DNA of 64,000 nt, from assembly GCF_014644455.1 (NCBI RefSeq), contig NZ_BMKS01000001.1, positions 1 through 64,000 of the forward strand, in the 5' to 3' direction. The position numbers were made by a program, and so were the translations under genes. The DNA comes from Caldovatus sediminis (GTDB lineage: Bacteria; Pseudomonadota; Alphaproteobacteria; Acetobacterales; Acetobacteraceae). Shown here piece by piece: positions 54,004-63,233 of the stretch (the stretch's first letter is position 1; every line of letters starts with the position of its first letter). The notes beneath the pieces are model-generated. The model had not been told where the DNA came from. It saw only the letters and a list, made by a program, of their open reading frames with translations, and did not search any database.

Positions 54004-56994
54004 TCAGCCCCCGCCGAGCAGGCGGGCGACGAGGGCGTCGATCCGGGCGGCGATGCCGTCCGCGGCGAGGGCGGCGCGGATGGCGCGGCGCTGGGCGGTG
54101 AAGTGCGCGGATTCGTCCAGTGCGACGCGGGCGGCGACGCGCTCCGCCCGCTCGGCCGCGGCGGCGAGCTCGCGGTGCAGCGGGACGGCGCTGTCGTAGA
54201 GGGGAATGGGGAGTTCCCAGACCAGGTTGTCGAAGTGCCGCGCGCCGCCCTCGCCGCGCGGTTGCAGATGCGCGACCTCGGCGCGGGTGGTTTCGCTGTT
54301 CAGGATTGCGGCCAGGTAACGCGCCTCGTTCATGTTGCGCGCCGGAGCCCAGTAGGCCGCATGCTCCACAATCGTGGTCCGGTCGTCCAGGATCGCCGCG
54401 GCGGGCAGGAGCCCCGATGCGGCGTAAACGACCCGCAATGGCGCCGGCCGTGCTTGCGCCGACAGCTTGCGCATGTGGTCGAGCTGCTCGCTCAGCGTCA
54501 TCCGCAACCGCCCGTCAGGGCGCCGCTTCGCGTGCGCGGCCCATTTCGCCTCGATGTCGCGCAGCCACGCGGCGAGGTGGCGGTAGCCGGCGCTGGCGGC
54601 GGCGCGCGCATCGAGGATCGTGCCGTCCTCCTCCATCGGGATCACCCCCAGCACCTCGCGCGGCAGCAGCCGGAACGGCGCGATCCCCTCGCCGAGCAGC
54701 ACCGGGCGCTGGAATTCGATCTCCACCGGCCCGCTCGGCGGCGCCACCGCGTTCCAGGGGTGCTTGTCGAGCGCGCCGGTCCGCCCCGTCACCCGCGGCG
54801 CGGCGCGGTTCACGCCGAGCCGCCCGCCGGTCTCGCGCGTCACCAGGAAGAATCGCCGCGGCACGATCGTCGCGCCCTGCCTGAACCGCGCCCGGTAGGG
54901 CGAGTTCGCGGTCAGCGTCCGCAGCTCCGGCCACGGCTCGCGCCGCCAGCGCAGCGCCCGCTCCGCCTGCGCCGCCGTCGCGTCGCGCGCGGGCAGGTCG
55001 CCGACGGCCCGCCATATCCGGTCGGGCGGCGGACCCTGGGCGTCGCGCCGGCCGATCAGCACGCAGGCCGGCACCGGGAACAGCGGCGAGACGTCCTGGT
55101 TGTCCAGGCTCCACGCCTCCTCGATCCGCACCTGCACGTCGCGCAGGTCGCCGGCGCGCAGCCCGGCGAAGACCGGCCCGGTCAGCGCCGAGCGCGGCAT
55201 GACGAAGGCGATGGTCCCGCCCCGCTTCAGGTAGCGCTGCGCGCAGCGCGCCCAGAACAGCGCCGCGAGGTCCTGGTTCGTCGCCAGCGCGCCGCCGACC
55301 CAGAGGTTCATCCGCTCCAGCGCCTCCTTCACCCGCGCCTTCATCTCCGCCGAGAGGTGCCGGTAGGCGACCCAGGGCGGGTTGCCGATCACCACCTCCG
55401 CCCGCTGGTCGGGGCGCGCAAGCCAGAGCGGCCGCGCCAGGTTGCGCAGCACGAAGGGCCAGATCGCGTCCCGCCCCTGGCGGTAGAGCGCCAGCACCTG
55501 CGCGTAGGTGGCGGCCATCGCCTTCGCGTCCGCCGGCGCGACGCCGGGGATGCGGGCGAGGCGCCGCGCCATGGCCTCCTCCTCCACGCCCTCCGCCAGC
55601 CCGTCGGCCAGTTCGCGCACGCCGCGGTCGTAGAGCGCGGGGTCGCGCGCCAGGCCCTCCGGCACCCGCAGCGGGCGGCCCTCCGGCACGCTCACCTCCA
55701 TGTAGGTCGCGCCGACCGCCTGCTGGCGCGCCCACTGCATGGAATCGCCGAGGAACACCGGCACGTGCAGGTCGCCCTCGCGCCGCGCCACGTCCTCGCC
55801 GAGCGCGAGCAGCCAGGTCACGCGGGCGATGATCGCCGCGACGGGATGCACGTCCACGCCGCGCACCTGCTCCTCGCACGCCTTGAGCGCCCGCGCCGGC
55901 GTCCAGCCGGCCTCCCGCGCCGCCGCGCGCAGCCGGCGGATGGCGTGGAACAGGAAGGTGCCGGAGCCGCAGGCCGGATCGAGCACGCGGCTCTCGAGCG
56001 GCCGTTCGATCGCCCGTGCGACGAGGCGCGCCGCGAGCCAGTCGGGCGTGTAGTACTCGCCGAGGCCGTGGCGGTCGCGCCGGTCAATCAGGCTCTCGTA
56101 GAGCGCCTTGAGCACGTCCACCTCGGCCCGCGGCAGGTCGAAGCGCGCGGTCTGGCGGGCGAGGCGGAGCACCAGGTCGCGCCCCTCCGCCTCCTCCAGC
56201 ACCCAGTCGAAGAAGTCGCTCTCGACGGCGCCGTGGATGCCGTCCGCGCGCAGCGCCGCGCCGGAGAGGATGTCGGCGGCGTCGAGCCGCTCGATGTCGA
56301 GGGCAAGGACGCGCGTCGCCATCGTCTTGGTGACGATGGTGAGGTAGGTGTGCTGGAGGAACAGCGAATCGTCGCCGGTTTCGGCGCCATAGACCACGCG
56401 CAGCAGACCGTCCCAGAGCTGGCGCTTCAGCCGCACCTCCGGATGGTCCTTGAGGCGCGCCCAGAGCGCCTCGAGCCGCCCCATGGCGCGGCCGAAGGCG
56501 AGGCTCTCGCGCCCCAGCTCGCGGCGCACCGTGAGCGGGTCGGGCGGCAGCGCCGTGCGGTCGGAGACGGCGGATTCGAGCCAGGCGAGGAGGGCGGCGC
56601 CGTCCTCGGGCCGGGTGCGGTGGCGGCCGATCTCGGCGAGCGCCCGGCCGCGCAGCTCGAAGGCGACGAACTCGGCGCCGTCGGTGGCGATGCCGACGTA
56701 GCTGCGGCGCTGCCGGGCCTCGCACTCCGCGAGGTAGTCCGGCAGGCGCGCCAGCACGTCCGGCATCTCGCGCCGCAGGTCCCTCTTGAACTCGAAGACG
56801 GTGGCGCCGAACAGCATGTCGGCGCGGCCCTGCACGGCCTCCAGCCGGACCTCGTGCTCGATCTCGCGGTAGGCGACGCCGAGGCCGTTGGCGAGGATCT
56901 CCTGCACCAGGGCCGCGACATTGTTGTGCCCCGGCCGGCGGGCGAGCTCGGCGACGAGCTCCGGCAGGCGCCGCTGGCGCCAGGACTCGGACAT
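54004..56994 (-). CDS. single-chain restriction-modification enzyme (type IIG-like), N6-adenine methylase
   Basis: A 996-residue protein. The N-terminal domain has a PD-(D/E)xK-like nuclease core (EIEHEVR, GRADMLF with Asp59, VFEFK with Glu68 and Lys70). The gamma-class methylase domain carries GEYYTPDWLA, motif I DPACGSGTF (339-347) and motif IV NPPW (538-541). The remaining about 350 residues probably hold target recognition. Nuclease and methylase in one chain is the type IIG plan; no separate S or R gene is present. BREX PglX is an alternative, but its partner genes are absent. The ATG at 56994 matches the conserved start. Confidence 0.82.
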   Translation of the reverse strand: MSESWRQRRLPELVAELARRPGHNNVAALVQEILANGLGVAYREIEHEVRLEAVQGRADMLFGATVFEFKRDLRREMPDVLARLPDYLAECEARQRRSYVGIATDGAEFVAFELRGRALAEIGRHRTRPEDGAALLAWLESAVSDRTALPPDPLTVRRELGRESLAFGRAMGRLEALWARLKDHPEVRLKRQLWDGLLRVVYGAETGDDSLFLQHTYLTIVTKTMATRVLALDIERLDAADILSGAALRADGIHGAVESDFFDWVLEEAEGRDLVLRLARQTARFDLPRAEVDVLKALYESLIDRRDRHGLGEYYTPDWLAARLVARAIERPLESRVLDPACGSGTFLFHAIRRLRAAAREAGWTPARALKACEEQVRGVDVHPVAAIIARVTWLLALGEDVARREGDLHVPVFLGDSMQWARQQAVGATYMEVSVPEGRPLRVPEGLARDPALYDRGVRELADGLAEGVEEEAMARRLARIPGVAPADAKAMAATYAQVLALYRQGRDAIWPFVLRNLARPLWLARPDQRAEVVIGNPPWVAYRHLSAEMKARVKEALERMNLWVGGALATNQDLAALFWARCAQRYLKRGGTIAFVMPRSALTGPVFAGLRAGDLRDVQVRIEEAWSLDNQDVSPLFPVPACVLIGRRDAQGPPPDRIWRAVGDLPARDATAAQAERALRWRREPWPELRTLTANSPYRARFRQGATIVPRRFFLVTRETGGRLGVNRAAPRVTGRTGALDKHPWNAVAPPSGPVEIEFQRPVLLGEGIAPFRLLPREVLGVIPMEEDGTILDARAAASAGYRHLAAWLRDIEAKWAAHAKRRPDGRLRMTLSEQLDHMRKLSAQARPAPLRVVYAASGLLPAAAILDDRTTIVEHAAYWAPARNMNEARYLAAILNSETTRAEVAHLQPRGEGGARHFDNLVWELPIPLYDSAVPLHRELAAAAERAERVAARVALDESAHFTAQRRAIRAALAADGIAARIDALVARLLGGG

Positions 56995-57068
56995 GCAACG
57001 AGCATGGCGTCGCGCCGGCGTGACCGGCAAGCCTGCCCGCGCCGCCCGGGACCGGGTAGGATGCCGCC

Positions 57069-57536
57069 ATGCACGGGACGCGACTCGGCCGCCAGGGCGA
57101 CCTCTTCGCCCCCCAGCCCGACCTCTTCGACCAGGCCGGAGGCGGCGCTGCCGTGCCGCCGGGCGAGGAGGAGGCGCCGCCGGAATTCGTCGCGCGCCTG
57201 CGCGCCGAGCTGCACGCCACCCTCGCCCGCGTGCAGGCGGCGGAGCGCCTCCCCTTCCGCGACCTGACCCGGGCGGCGCTGGCCGAGATGCGCTTCCACT
57301 CGATCAGCCGCACCTGGCTGCCGCCCGGGGAGGCGGAGGCGCTGCGCGCCGCGTTCGAGAAGGAGATGGCGCGGCTCTACGCCGCCGAGGACGCCGCGGC
57401 GGAGCAAGCACGGAGCGCGGCCGCGCCCGCCCCTCCCCCGCCGTGCCGATCGGCGCCGGCGGCGCGCCCTCCCGGCTCCGCCGGTGCGCCGGTGGAAGAT
57501 GGGGGCCACGCCCGGGGCGGCGAGCGGTTGCGGTGA
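57069..57536 (+). CDS. small protein with two beta-clamp-like motifs
   Basis: A 155-residue protein of unrecognised family. The N-terminus has two close copies of a sliding-clamp-binding pentapeptide, RQGDLFAPQPDLFDQ (Q-x-D-L-F at 9-13 and 16-20). The middle (about 36-105) is helical: EFVARLRAELHATLARVQAAERL, then LTRAALAEMRFHSISRTWLP. The tail is disordered and Pro/Ala-rich. It is divergent from the restriction-modification gene across 74 bp. The middle region looks conserved enough to be a real domain, but I cannot name it. Confidence 0.6.
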   Translation: MHGTRLGRQGDLFAPQPDLFDQAGGGAAVPPGEEEAPPEFVARLRAELHATLARVQAAERLPFRDLTRAALAEMRFHSISRTWLPPGEAEALRAAFEKEMARLYAAEDAAAEQARSAAAPAPPPPCRSAPAARPPGSAGAPVEDGGHARGGERLR

Positions 57537-57641
57537 AGAGGGCCTTGGCCGCGGCCCGGGCGCGGCATCACGCGCGCCATGCCGCCGGCGGCCACGGGAT
57601 CGGCGACAACCGCGCCCCGCAGGCCTCTGCGCGCGGGTCTC

Positions 57642-58529
57642 CTAGAGGTCGAGGATCCGCCGCGGATCGGCGCGCCCGCGCAGCAGGTCCCGCAGCGCCA
57701 GCAGGTTGCCGCGGAGCCGGCCGACGCGGTCCACCTCCGGCTCCGGCGCGAGCGAGCGCAGGGCGTTGATCGCGCAGTGGCGCAGCGCGCTCGGGATGGC
57801 GTGGCTCCAGGGGAAGCTGCCCTTGCGCGCGAGGTAGAGGGGGTTCGCCACCTGGCTGTAGCCGAGCCGGAGGCCCGGCGTGCGCGCGGCCTTGACGCCG
57901 AGATGCACGCCGCGCGCGCCGGCGAGCCGCAGGATCGCCCCCCCGCTCGCCGCGGCGAGGCGGCGGGTGAAGTCGATGTCCTCGTACCAGGCGTAGAGCG
58001 GCAGCGCCTCGTCGAAGCGCAGGCCGTGCGCGCGCACCGGCGCGAGGCGGACCGCCATGTTGCAGCCGTAGCCGTTGAAGTGCGGCGCGGCGGCGAGCGG
58101 GTCGGCGGCGCCGGGATCGCGCGCGAGGATGGCGCGGCCCTCCGCGACCGCGATGCCCGGCCCCTTGGCGCCGTCGGCGATCACCTCGCCGGTGGCGACG
58201 ACGCAGTCGGGCCGGGCCGTCATCACCGCCTCGAGCACGGCGAGGTAGTCGGGCGCGGGCAGGAAGTCGTCGTCGAGGAACAGCAGCACGTCGCAGTCCG
58301 GCCCCGCCGCGTCGAGGATGGCGTTGCGCTGGCGCGGCAGCCCGGCCTCGGCGCGCAGGAAGGCGACGCCCGGATGCGCCTCGGGCAAGGCGGCGACGTC
58401 CTCCGGGCCGACATGGCAGACCAGCACCCGCTCCGGCGCGCGGCGCTGGCGGGCGAGCTCGGCGAGCGTCTCGGCGAGGATCGCCGCGCGGCCGCGCGTG
58501 GCGATGCCGACGGCGATGCGGAGGCTCAT
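57642..58529 (-). CDS. family 2 glycosyltransferase
   Basis: A 295-residue GT2 enzyme: RIAVGIATRGRAAILAETLAEL at the start, the donor-site FLDDDFLPAPDYL and the catalytic AWYEDIDFTRRLAA. The ATG at 58529 overlaps the stop of the upstream gene (ATGA), so it is the last gene of the coupled polysaccharide operon. Donor and acceptor unknown. Confidence 0.87.
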   Translation of the reverse strand: MSLRIAVGIATRGRAAILAETLAELARQRRAPERVLVCHVGPEDVAALPEAHPGVAFLRAEAGLPRQRNAILDAAGPDCDVLLFLDDDFLPAPDYLAVLEAVMTARPDCVVATGEVIADGAKGPGIAVAEGRAILARDPGAADPLAAAPHFNGYGCNMAVRLAPVRAHGLRFDEALPLYAWYEDIDFTRRLAAASGGAILRLAGARGVHLGVKAARTPGLRLGYSQVANPLYLARKGSFPWSHAIPSALRHCAINALRSLAPEPEVDRVGRLRGNLLALRDLLRGRADPRRILDL

Positions 58530-59419
58530 GCGGGCCATTCCTGCGGCGCCGGCTCGAGCGGCGCGAGCCTCCGGCCCGCCGCCGCCTCGCCGCCCGCGAG
58601 GAGGCCGAGCAGCCGTCCGCGCAGCGTCGCGGCGTAGTAGGCGAATTCGAGCCGGCGCAGGCGCAGCGCGGCGAACGCCATGCCGCCGAGCGGGCGCACC
58701 AGGAAGCGCAGCCACACCCCGGGCGAGGGCGCGTGCCGGCGCAGCACCAGCCCGAAGCCGGCGCCGTAGAGCGCGGCGCGCTCCACCGCGACCGGCGTCA
58801 GCCGCTTGTCGGGATGGACGACGCGCTGCCCGAGGTCGTAGCGCGCGGCGTGGCCGGCGCGGATCGCGCGCGCGACGAGGTCGTTGCCCTCGCCCGAGCC
58901 GAAGCGCGTGCCGGGGCCGAGCCGCTCGTCGAAGCCGCCGAGCGCGAGGGCGAGGTCGCGGCGCAGGAACAGGTTGAACTCGATGACGCTGGTCCAGAGG
59001 GTGTCGAGCGTGATCGGCCCGCCCTCCTCCCGCCAGCGGCCGGAGCCGAGGCCGCCCGCGGGCGATTCCGCCGGGCCGGTCAGCACGGCGAGCGCGGGAT
59101 CGGCGCGGAACGCGGCGTCCACGCGGTCGAGCAGGCCGGGCGGGTAGAGGCAGTCGTCGTCGGGGAAGCCGACGATCGCCCCGCGCGCGGCGCGCAGGCC
59201 GAGGTTGCGGGCATGGCAGGCATTGTTCCGCGCCGAGCGCAGCCGGAGCAGGGGGAGGCGGCCGGAAAAGCGCGCGACCACGGGGGCGAGGCGGTCGTCG
59301 TCGTTCTGGTCCACGACGATCGCCTCCGCGTCGGCGCGGTCCTGGGCGAGGAGGGAGTCGAGGAACTGCGCCAGTTCCTCGACCCGCCCGCGCGTGGCGA
59401 CGATCAGCGAGAACCTCAC
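58526..59419 (-). CDS. family 2 glycosyltransferase
   Basis: A 297-residue GT2 enzyme: FSLIVATRGRVEELAQFLDSLLAQ at the start, IVVDQNDDDRLAP, the metal site FPDDDCLYPPGLLDRV, and GSGEGNDLVARAI near the acceptor site. The GTG at 59419 overlaps the previous stop (GTGA). A hydrophobic segment near the C-terminus may touch the membrane. Confidence 0.87.
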   Translation of the reverse strand: MRFSLIVATRGRVEELAQFLDSLLAQDRADAEAIVVDQNDDDRLAPVVARFSGRLPLLRLRSARNNACHARNLGLRAARGAIVGFPDDDCLYPPGLLDRVDAAFRADPALAVLTGPAESPAGGLGSGRWREEGGPITLDTLWTSVIEFNLFLRRDLALALGGFDERLGPGTRFGSGEGNDLVARAIRAGHAARYDLGQRVVHPDKRLTPVAVERAALYGAGFGLVLRRHAPSPGVWLRFLVRPLGGMAFAALRLRRLEFAYYAATLRGRLLGLLAGGEAAAGRRLAPLEPAPQEWPA

Positions 59420-60546
59420 GGCCCCGCCCCCGCGAGGTGGCGCGCGACGAGCGCGGTGATCTCCTCCCGGAAGCGCGCCTGGCCGAAGCGCTCGGCGTTG
59501 CGCCGGCAGGCCTCCGGGGTGATGGCGGGCGCGAGCGCGTCGAAGCGGGCGAGCGCCGCGACGAGCGAATCGGCGGTCTGCTCGGCGAAGAGCAGGCCGG
59601 TGGGGGCGGGATCGGGCGGGACGCGGACGATGTCGCGCGCGCCGCCGCGGCCGAAGGCGATGACCGGGGTGCCGCAGGCCTGCGCCTCGACGAGGGCGAT
59701 GCCGAAATCCTCCTCGGCGGCGTGGATGCAGGCGCGGGCGGTCTGCATCAGCCGCACCAGCTCCGCCTGGCCGACGCGGCCGCGCAGCTCGATGTTCGGC
59801 GCCTCGCCCGCGGCGGCGCGCACCGCCGCCTCCCCGGGGCCGTCGCCGACGACGATCAGGCGGCGGTCGGGCATGCGGCGGAAGGCCTCGGCGACCAGCT
59901 CGACGCGCTTGTAGGGCACCATGCGCGAGGCGACGAGGAAATGGTCGCCCTTCGCGCGGTGCATGGCGAAGGCCCCGACGTCCACCGGCGGGTGGATCAC
60001 CACGGATTCGCGCCGCCAGGCCTTGCGGATGCGCTCGGCGATGTAGGCGGAGTTCGCCACCAGCACGTCCACGCCGGCGGCGCTCGCGCGGTCCCAGGCG
60101 CGCATCCGGTGCAGCAGCCAGCGGGTGTAGGCGCCGCGCAGGCCGCGCTCGAGCCCGGCCTGGCGCAGGTACTGGTGCTGCAGGTCCCAGGCGTAGCGCA
60201 TCGGCGAGTGGATGTAGGAGACGTGCAACTGCCCCGGCCCCGTCAGCACGCCCTTGGCGACCGCGTGCGAGGAGGAGACCACGAGGTCGTAGCCCGAGAG
60301 GTCGAGCTGCTCGATGGCGAGCGGCATCAGGCCGAGATACCAGCGGAACCGTCGCCGCGCGAAGGGCAGGCGCTGGATGAAGGTGGTGCGCGGGACGCGG
60401 CCGCCGAGGAAGTGGCGCTCCGGGTCGGGGAGGAAGTCGCAGACGGCGAAGAGGTCGGCCTCCGGCCAGCAGTGCAGGAGCTGCTCGACCACGCGCTCGG
60501 ACCCGGCGTAGGTCTCGAACCACTCGTGCACGATCGCGACCTTCAT
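59416..60546 (-). CDS. family 4 glycosyltransferase
   Basis: A 376-residue GT-B glycosyltransferase. N-domain: VAIVHEWFETYAGSERVVEQLL, VSYIHSPMRYAWDLQHQYL. C-domain: VASRMVPYKRVELVAEAF, IVVGDGPGE and the catalytic EEDFGIALVEAQACGTPVIAF (E-x7-E). This resembles mannosyl- or other hexosyltransferases of exopolysaccharide clusters. The ATG at 60546 overlaps the upstream stop. Confidence 0.9.
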   Translation of the reverse strand: MKVAIVHEWFETYAGSERVVEQLLHCWPEADLFAVCDFLPDPERHFLGGRVPRTTFIQRLPFARRRFRWYLGLMPLAIEQLDLSGYDLVVSSSHAVAKGVLTGPGQLHVSYIHSPMRYAWDLQHQYLRQAGLERGLRGAYTRWLLHRMRAWDRASAAGVDVLVANSAYIAERIRKAWRRESVVIHPPVDVGAFAMHRAKGDHFLVASRMVPYKRVELVAEAFRRMPDRRLIVVGDGPGEAAVRAAAGEAPNIELRGRVGQAELVRLMQTARACIHAAEEDFGIALVEAQACGTPVIAFGRGGARDIVRVPPDPAPTGLLFAEQTADSLVAALARFDALAPAITPEACRRNAERFGQARFREEITALVARHLAGAGP

Positions 60547-61628
60547 CGCGGCGCCGGTCCTTCCGGTGGGAGGAGGCGCAGCAGCGTCCCGGCCGCGCGG
60601 CGCCAGGTGAAGGATCGCGCGCGGTCCCGGCCCCGCGCGCGCAGCGCATCGGCGAGGCCCGGCTCGTCGAGCAGGCGGCGGAACGCCCCGACGAGGCTCT
60701 CCGGGTCGGCCGCGTCGAACCACAGCGCGGCGTCGCCGCAGATCTCCGGCACCGCGCCGGAGCGGGCGGCGAGGACGGGGCAGCCGCACAGCATCGCCTC
60801 CACCGGCGGCAGGCCGAAGCCCTCGTAGCGCGAGGGGAAGACGAGGCAGAGCGCGTTCTCGTAGAGCGCGCGCAGCTCGGCGTCGCCGACGCGGCCGAGC
60901 GCGATCGCGCCCCCTCCCCCGGCGCCCGCGGCCGGGCGGAACACCGCGGGATCGGCCGCGCCCGCGGCGGCAAGCGCGAGGCCGCGCGCGGCGAGCAGCG
61001 CCGCCGCGCCGCGCAGCGCGTCGAGGTTCTTGTGCGCCGCGCGGCTGCCGACCGCCAGCGCGTAGCGCCGCGGCGCCAGGCCGTGCCGGGCGAGCACGGC
61101 GGCATCGGCCGGCGCGCGCAGGATGTGCTCGGCCCCCTCGGGCATCACCCCGATCCGCGCCGGATCGAGCCCGAGCCGCGCCGCGATCCGCCCGCGGGAG
61201 AATTCGGAGACGGTGACGATCCGCGCGCCCGTGCGGGCGAGCGTCCGGTGCAGCAGCCGGTACCAGGCGCGGAAGGGCAGCGCGTAGGAGTCGGGCGTGT
61301 CGAAGGCGCCGGCGTCGTGGATCACCACCGCCTGGCGGCGCCCCGCCAGCACCGGCGCGGTGTTGCCGAGGTTGAGCAGGAAGGCGCCGCGCGCGGCGCG
61401 CGGCAGTTCGAACTGCTCCCAGGCCTGGCCGCGCAGCCGCCCGACCTCCGCCACCTCGAGGTGCCGCAGCGCCGGCGGCGCGGCGCCGCGGGGCACGAGC
61501 ACGCGCGTCGCCGGCCACGCCCCTTCGCCGGCCAGCGCGTCCATCGCGGCGGCGAGCTCGGCTGCGAAGCGCTGCACGCCGGTCAGCGCCTGGGTCAGGA
61601 AGCGGCCGTTGAGGACGAAACGGGTCAC
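60543..61628 (-). CDS. family 4 glycosyltransferase
   Basis: A 361-residue GT-B enzyme. N-domain: NGRFLTQALTGVQRFAAEL, VIHDAGAFDTPDSY, TVSEFSRGRIA. C-domain: ALAVGSRAAHKNLDAL and FPSRYEGFGLPPVEAMLCG (the E-x7-E region). The GTG at 61628 overlaps the flippase stop. It resembles WbaZ/MtfB-type mannosyltransferases; the sugar is not certain. Confidence 0.88.
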   Translation of the reverse strand: MTRFVLNGRFLTQALTGVQRFAAELAAAMDALAGEGAWPATRVLVPRGAAPPALRHLEVAEVGRLRGQAWEQFELPRAARGAFLLNLGNTAPVLAGRRQAVVIHDAGAFDTPDSYALPFRAWYRLLHRTLARTGARIVTVSEFSRGRIAARLGLDPARIGVMPEGAEHILRAPADAAVLARHGLAPRRYALAVGSRAAHKNLDALRGAAALLAARGLALAAAGAADPAVFRPAAGAGGGGAIALGRVGDAELRALYENALCLVFPSRYEGFGLPPVEAMLCGCPVLAARSGAVPEICGDAALWFDAADPESLVGAFRRLLDEPGLADALRARGRDRARSFTWRRAAGTLLRLLPPEGPAPR

Positions 61629-63184
61629 GGCGCCCCCCTCGGGCGCGCCGGCCACCTCCGCGGCCGGGGCAGCGCGGCCAGCAGCGCGGCGCGTTCGTCC
61701 GCCGGAACGGCCCGCCACGCCAGCCCGGCGAAGCCGCCGAGCACCGCCAGCCCGGCCGGCGCCGTCACGGCCGCGCCGGCCGCAACGCCCGCGGCGAGGG
61801 CGGCGACCGCCGCCAGCCCGGCGCCGCCCAAGGCCAGGGCCGGCGCCAGGTCGCGCACGGCGGCGGCGGCCGGCGGGTAGAGCCGCGCCGCGAGCCAGAG
61901 CCGCCCGCCGCACTCCACCGCCGCCCGCGCGCTCCAGGCCAGCGCCACGCCCTCGATGCCGAAGCCGGCGACGAGGAGCAGCGCGCCGAGCGGCAGGTAG
62001 ACGGCCGCCTGCGCCAGGGCGAAGCGCGCCGTCGCGTCCGGCCGGCCGATCGCGTCCAGCAGGCTGCCCGGGGCGAAGCCGACGCAGGAGAACAGGATGC
62101 CGACGCCGAGGATGCGCAGCACCTCCGCCCCGCCGGCGGCGAAGGCCGCGCCGAGCCAGAGGCGCAGGATCGTCTCGGCGAAGGCCACCAGCGCCAGGCA
62201 GGCCGGCAGCACCAGCGCCGCGATCAGCAGCGCGCCGCGGCGCAGCAGCGCGGCGGTCTCGCCCGGCATGGCGCGGAAGCCGGAGGCGAGGGCGGGCAGC
62301 AGCGCCTGCGCCACCGCCACGGGCAGGATCCACATCCGCATCACCAGGTCGAGCGGCGTCGCGTAGTAGGCCACCGCCGCGAGCGAGAGCAGCGCGCCGA
62401 TCAGGAAGCGATCGGCGTGGAGCAGCGCCTGGGTGAGCGCGCCGGAGACGCTCATCCACCCGCCGAGCCTGAGCAGCGGCAGCGCCGGGGCGAGGCGCGG
62501 CCGCGCGCGGGACAGCCCCGGCACCAGCCGCCGCACCAGCCAGGCGTAGGAGAGCGTGTTGGCGAGCCGGCAGGCGACGAGGGCGAGCACCACCGCGACG
62601 AGCGAGTCCCAGACCAGCAGCGCCAGCATCGGGCCGAGGTAGTAGAAGGCGCCGACCGGGATGCTCACCAGGTTGGCCGCGCGGAACCGCTGGTGCGCGG
62701 CGAGCACGCCCCAGAGCGCGGCGTTCACCACCACCAGCGGCGCGGCGAGGACCAGCAGGCGGAAGGCGCGCACCGCCTCCGCCTGCAGCGCGGGCGGCAC
62801 GTTCAGCACGCGCCCGACCAGCGCCGGCATCGCCCACCACAGCAGCGCCGCGCCGGTCAGGCTGATCGCGGCGAGGACGAGGACGGCCGCCGCGACCAGC
62901 TCCGCCTCGCCCGCCCGCGCGCCGCCGCCGGCGCCGAGGCGCTCCGCCAGCGCCCGGGTCAGCGCCGGGCCGACGCCGAGGTCGAACACGCCGAACACGC
63001 CGACCAGGCCGAGCGCCAGGGTGAACAGCCCCCAGCGTTCGATGCCGAGCTGGCCGAGCAGGACCGGCGTGACCAGGAGGGCGAGCAGCAGCGGCAGCCC
63101 GCGCCCGGCGGCGTTCCACGCCGCGCCGGAGAGGAGGCGGCGCCCGGCGCCCGCGCCGCGCCTGTCGTCCGTTGACCCGTTCAT
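61625..63184 (-). CDS. polysaccharide flippase (Wzx/MATE-like)
   Basis: A 519-residue membrane protein with about 12-14 helices of the MOP superfamily, which flips lipid-linked oligosaccharides across the inner membrane. The N-terminus WNAAGRGLPLLLALLVTPVLLGQLG and GVFGVFDLGVGPALTRALAERLG are typical Wzx signatures. It lies between the initiating sugar transferase and the glycosyltransferases, 49 bp after the former. Confidence 0.88.
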   Translation of the reverse strand: MNGSTDDRRGAGAGRRLLSGAAWNAAGRGLPLLLALLVTPVLLGQLGIERWGLFTLALGLVGVFGVFDLGVGPALTRALAERLGAGGGARAGEAELVAAAVLVLAAISLTGAALLWWAMPALVGRVLNVPPALQAEAVRAFRLLVLAAPLVVVNAALWGVLAAHQRFRAANLVSIPVGAFYYLGPMLALLVWDSLVAVVLALVACRLANTLSYAWLVRRLVPGLSRARPRLAPALPLLRLGGWMSVSGALTQALLHADRFLIGALLSLAAVAYYATPLDLVMRMWILPVAVAQALLPALASGFRAMPGETAALLRRGALLIAALVLPACLALVAFAETILRLWLGAAFAAGGAEVLRILGVGILFSCVGFAPGSLLDAIGRPDATARFALAQAAVYLPLGALLLVAGFGIEGVALAWSARAAVECGGRLWLAARLYPPAAAAVRDLAPALALGGAGLAAVAALAAGVAAGAAVTAPAGLAVLGGFAGLAWRAVPADERAALLAALPRPRRWPARPRGAP

Positions 63185-63233
63185 GCGAGGGCGCGCAGCG
63201 AAGCAGCCGCGCGGCGCGGCGGCAAGGAGGCGT

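Noticed and set aside
54004-57536. BREX or DISARM locus based on the large methylase
   Set aside because: No pglZ, brxC, brxL, drmA or other partner gene is nearby, and the methylase carries its own nuclease domain.
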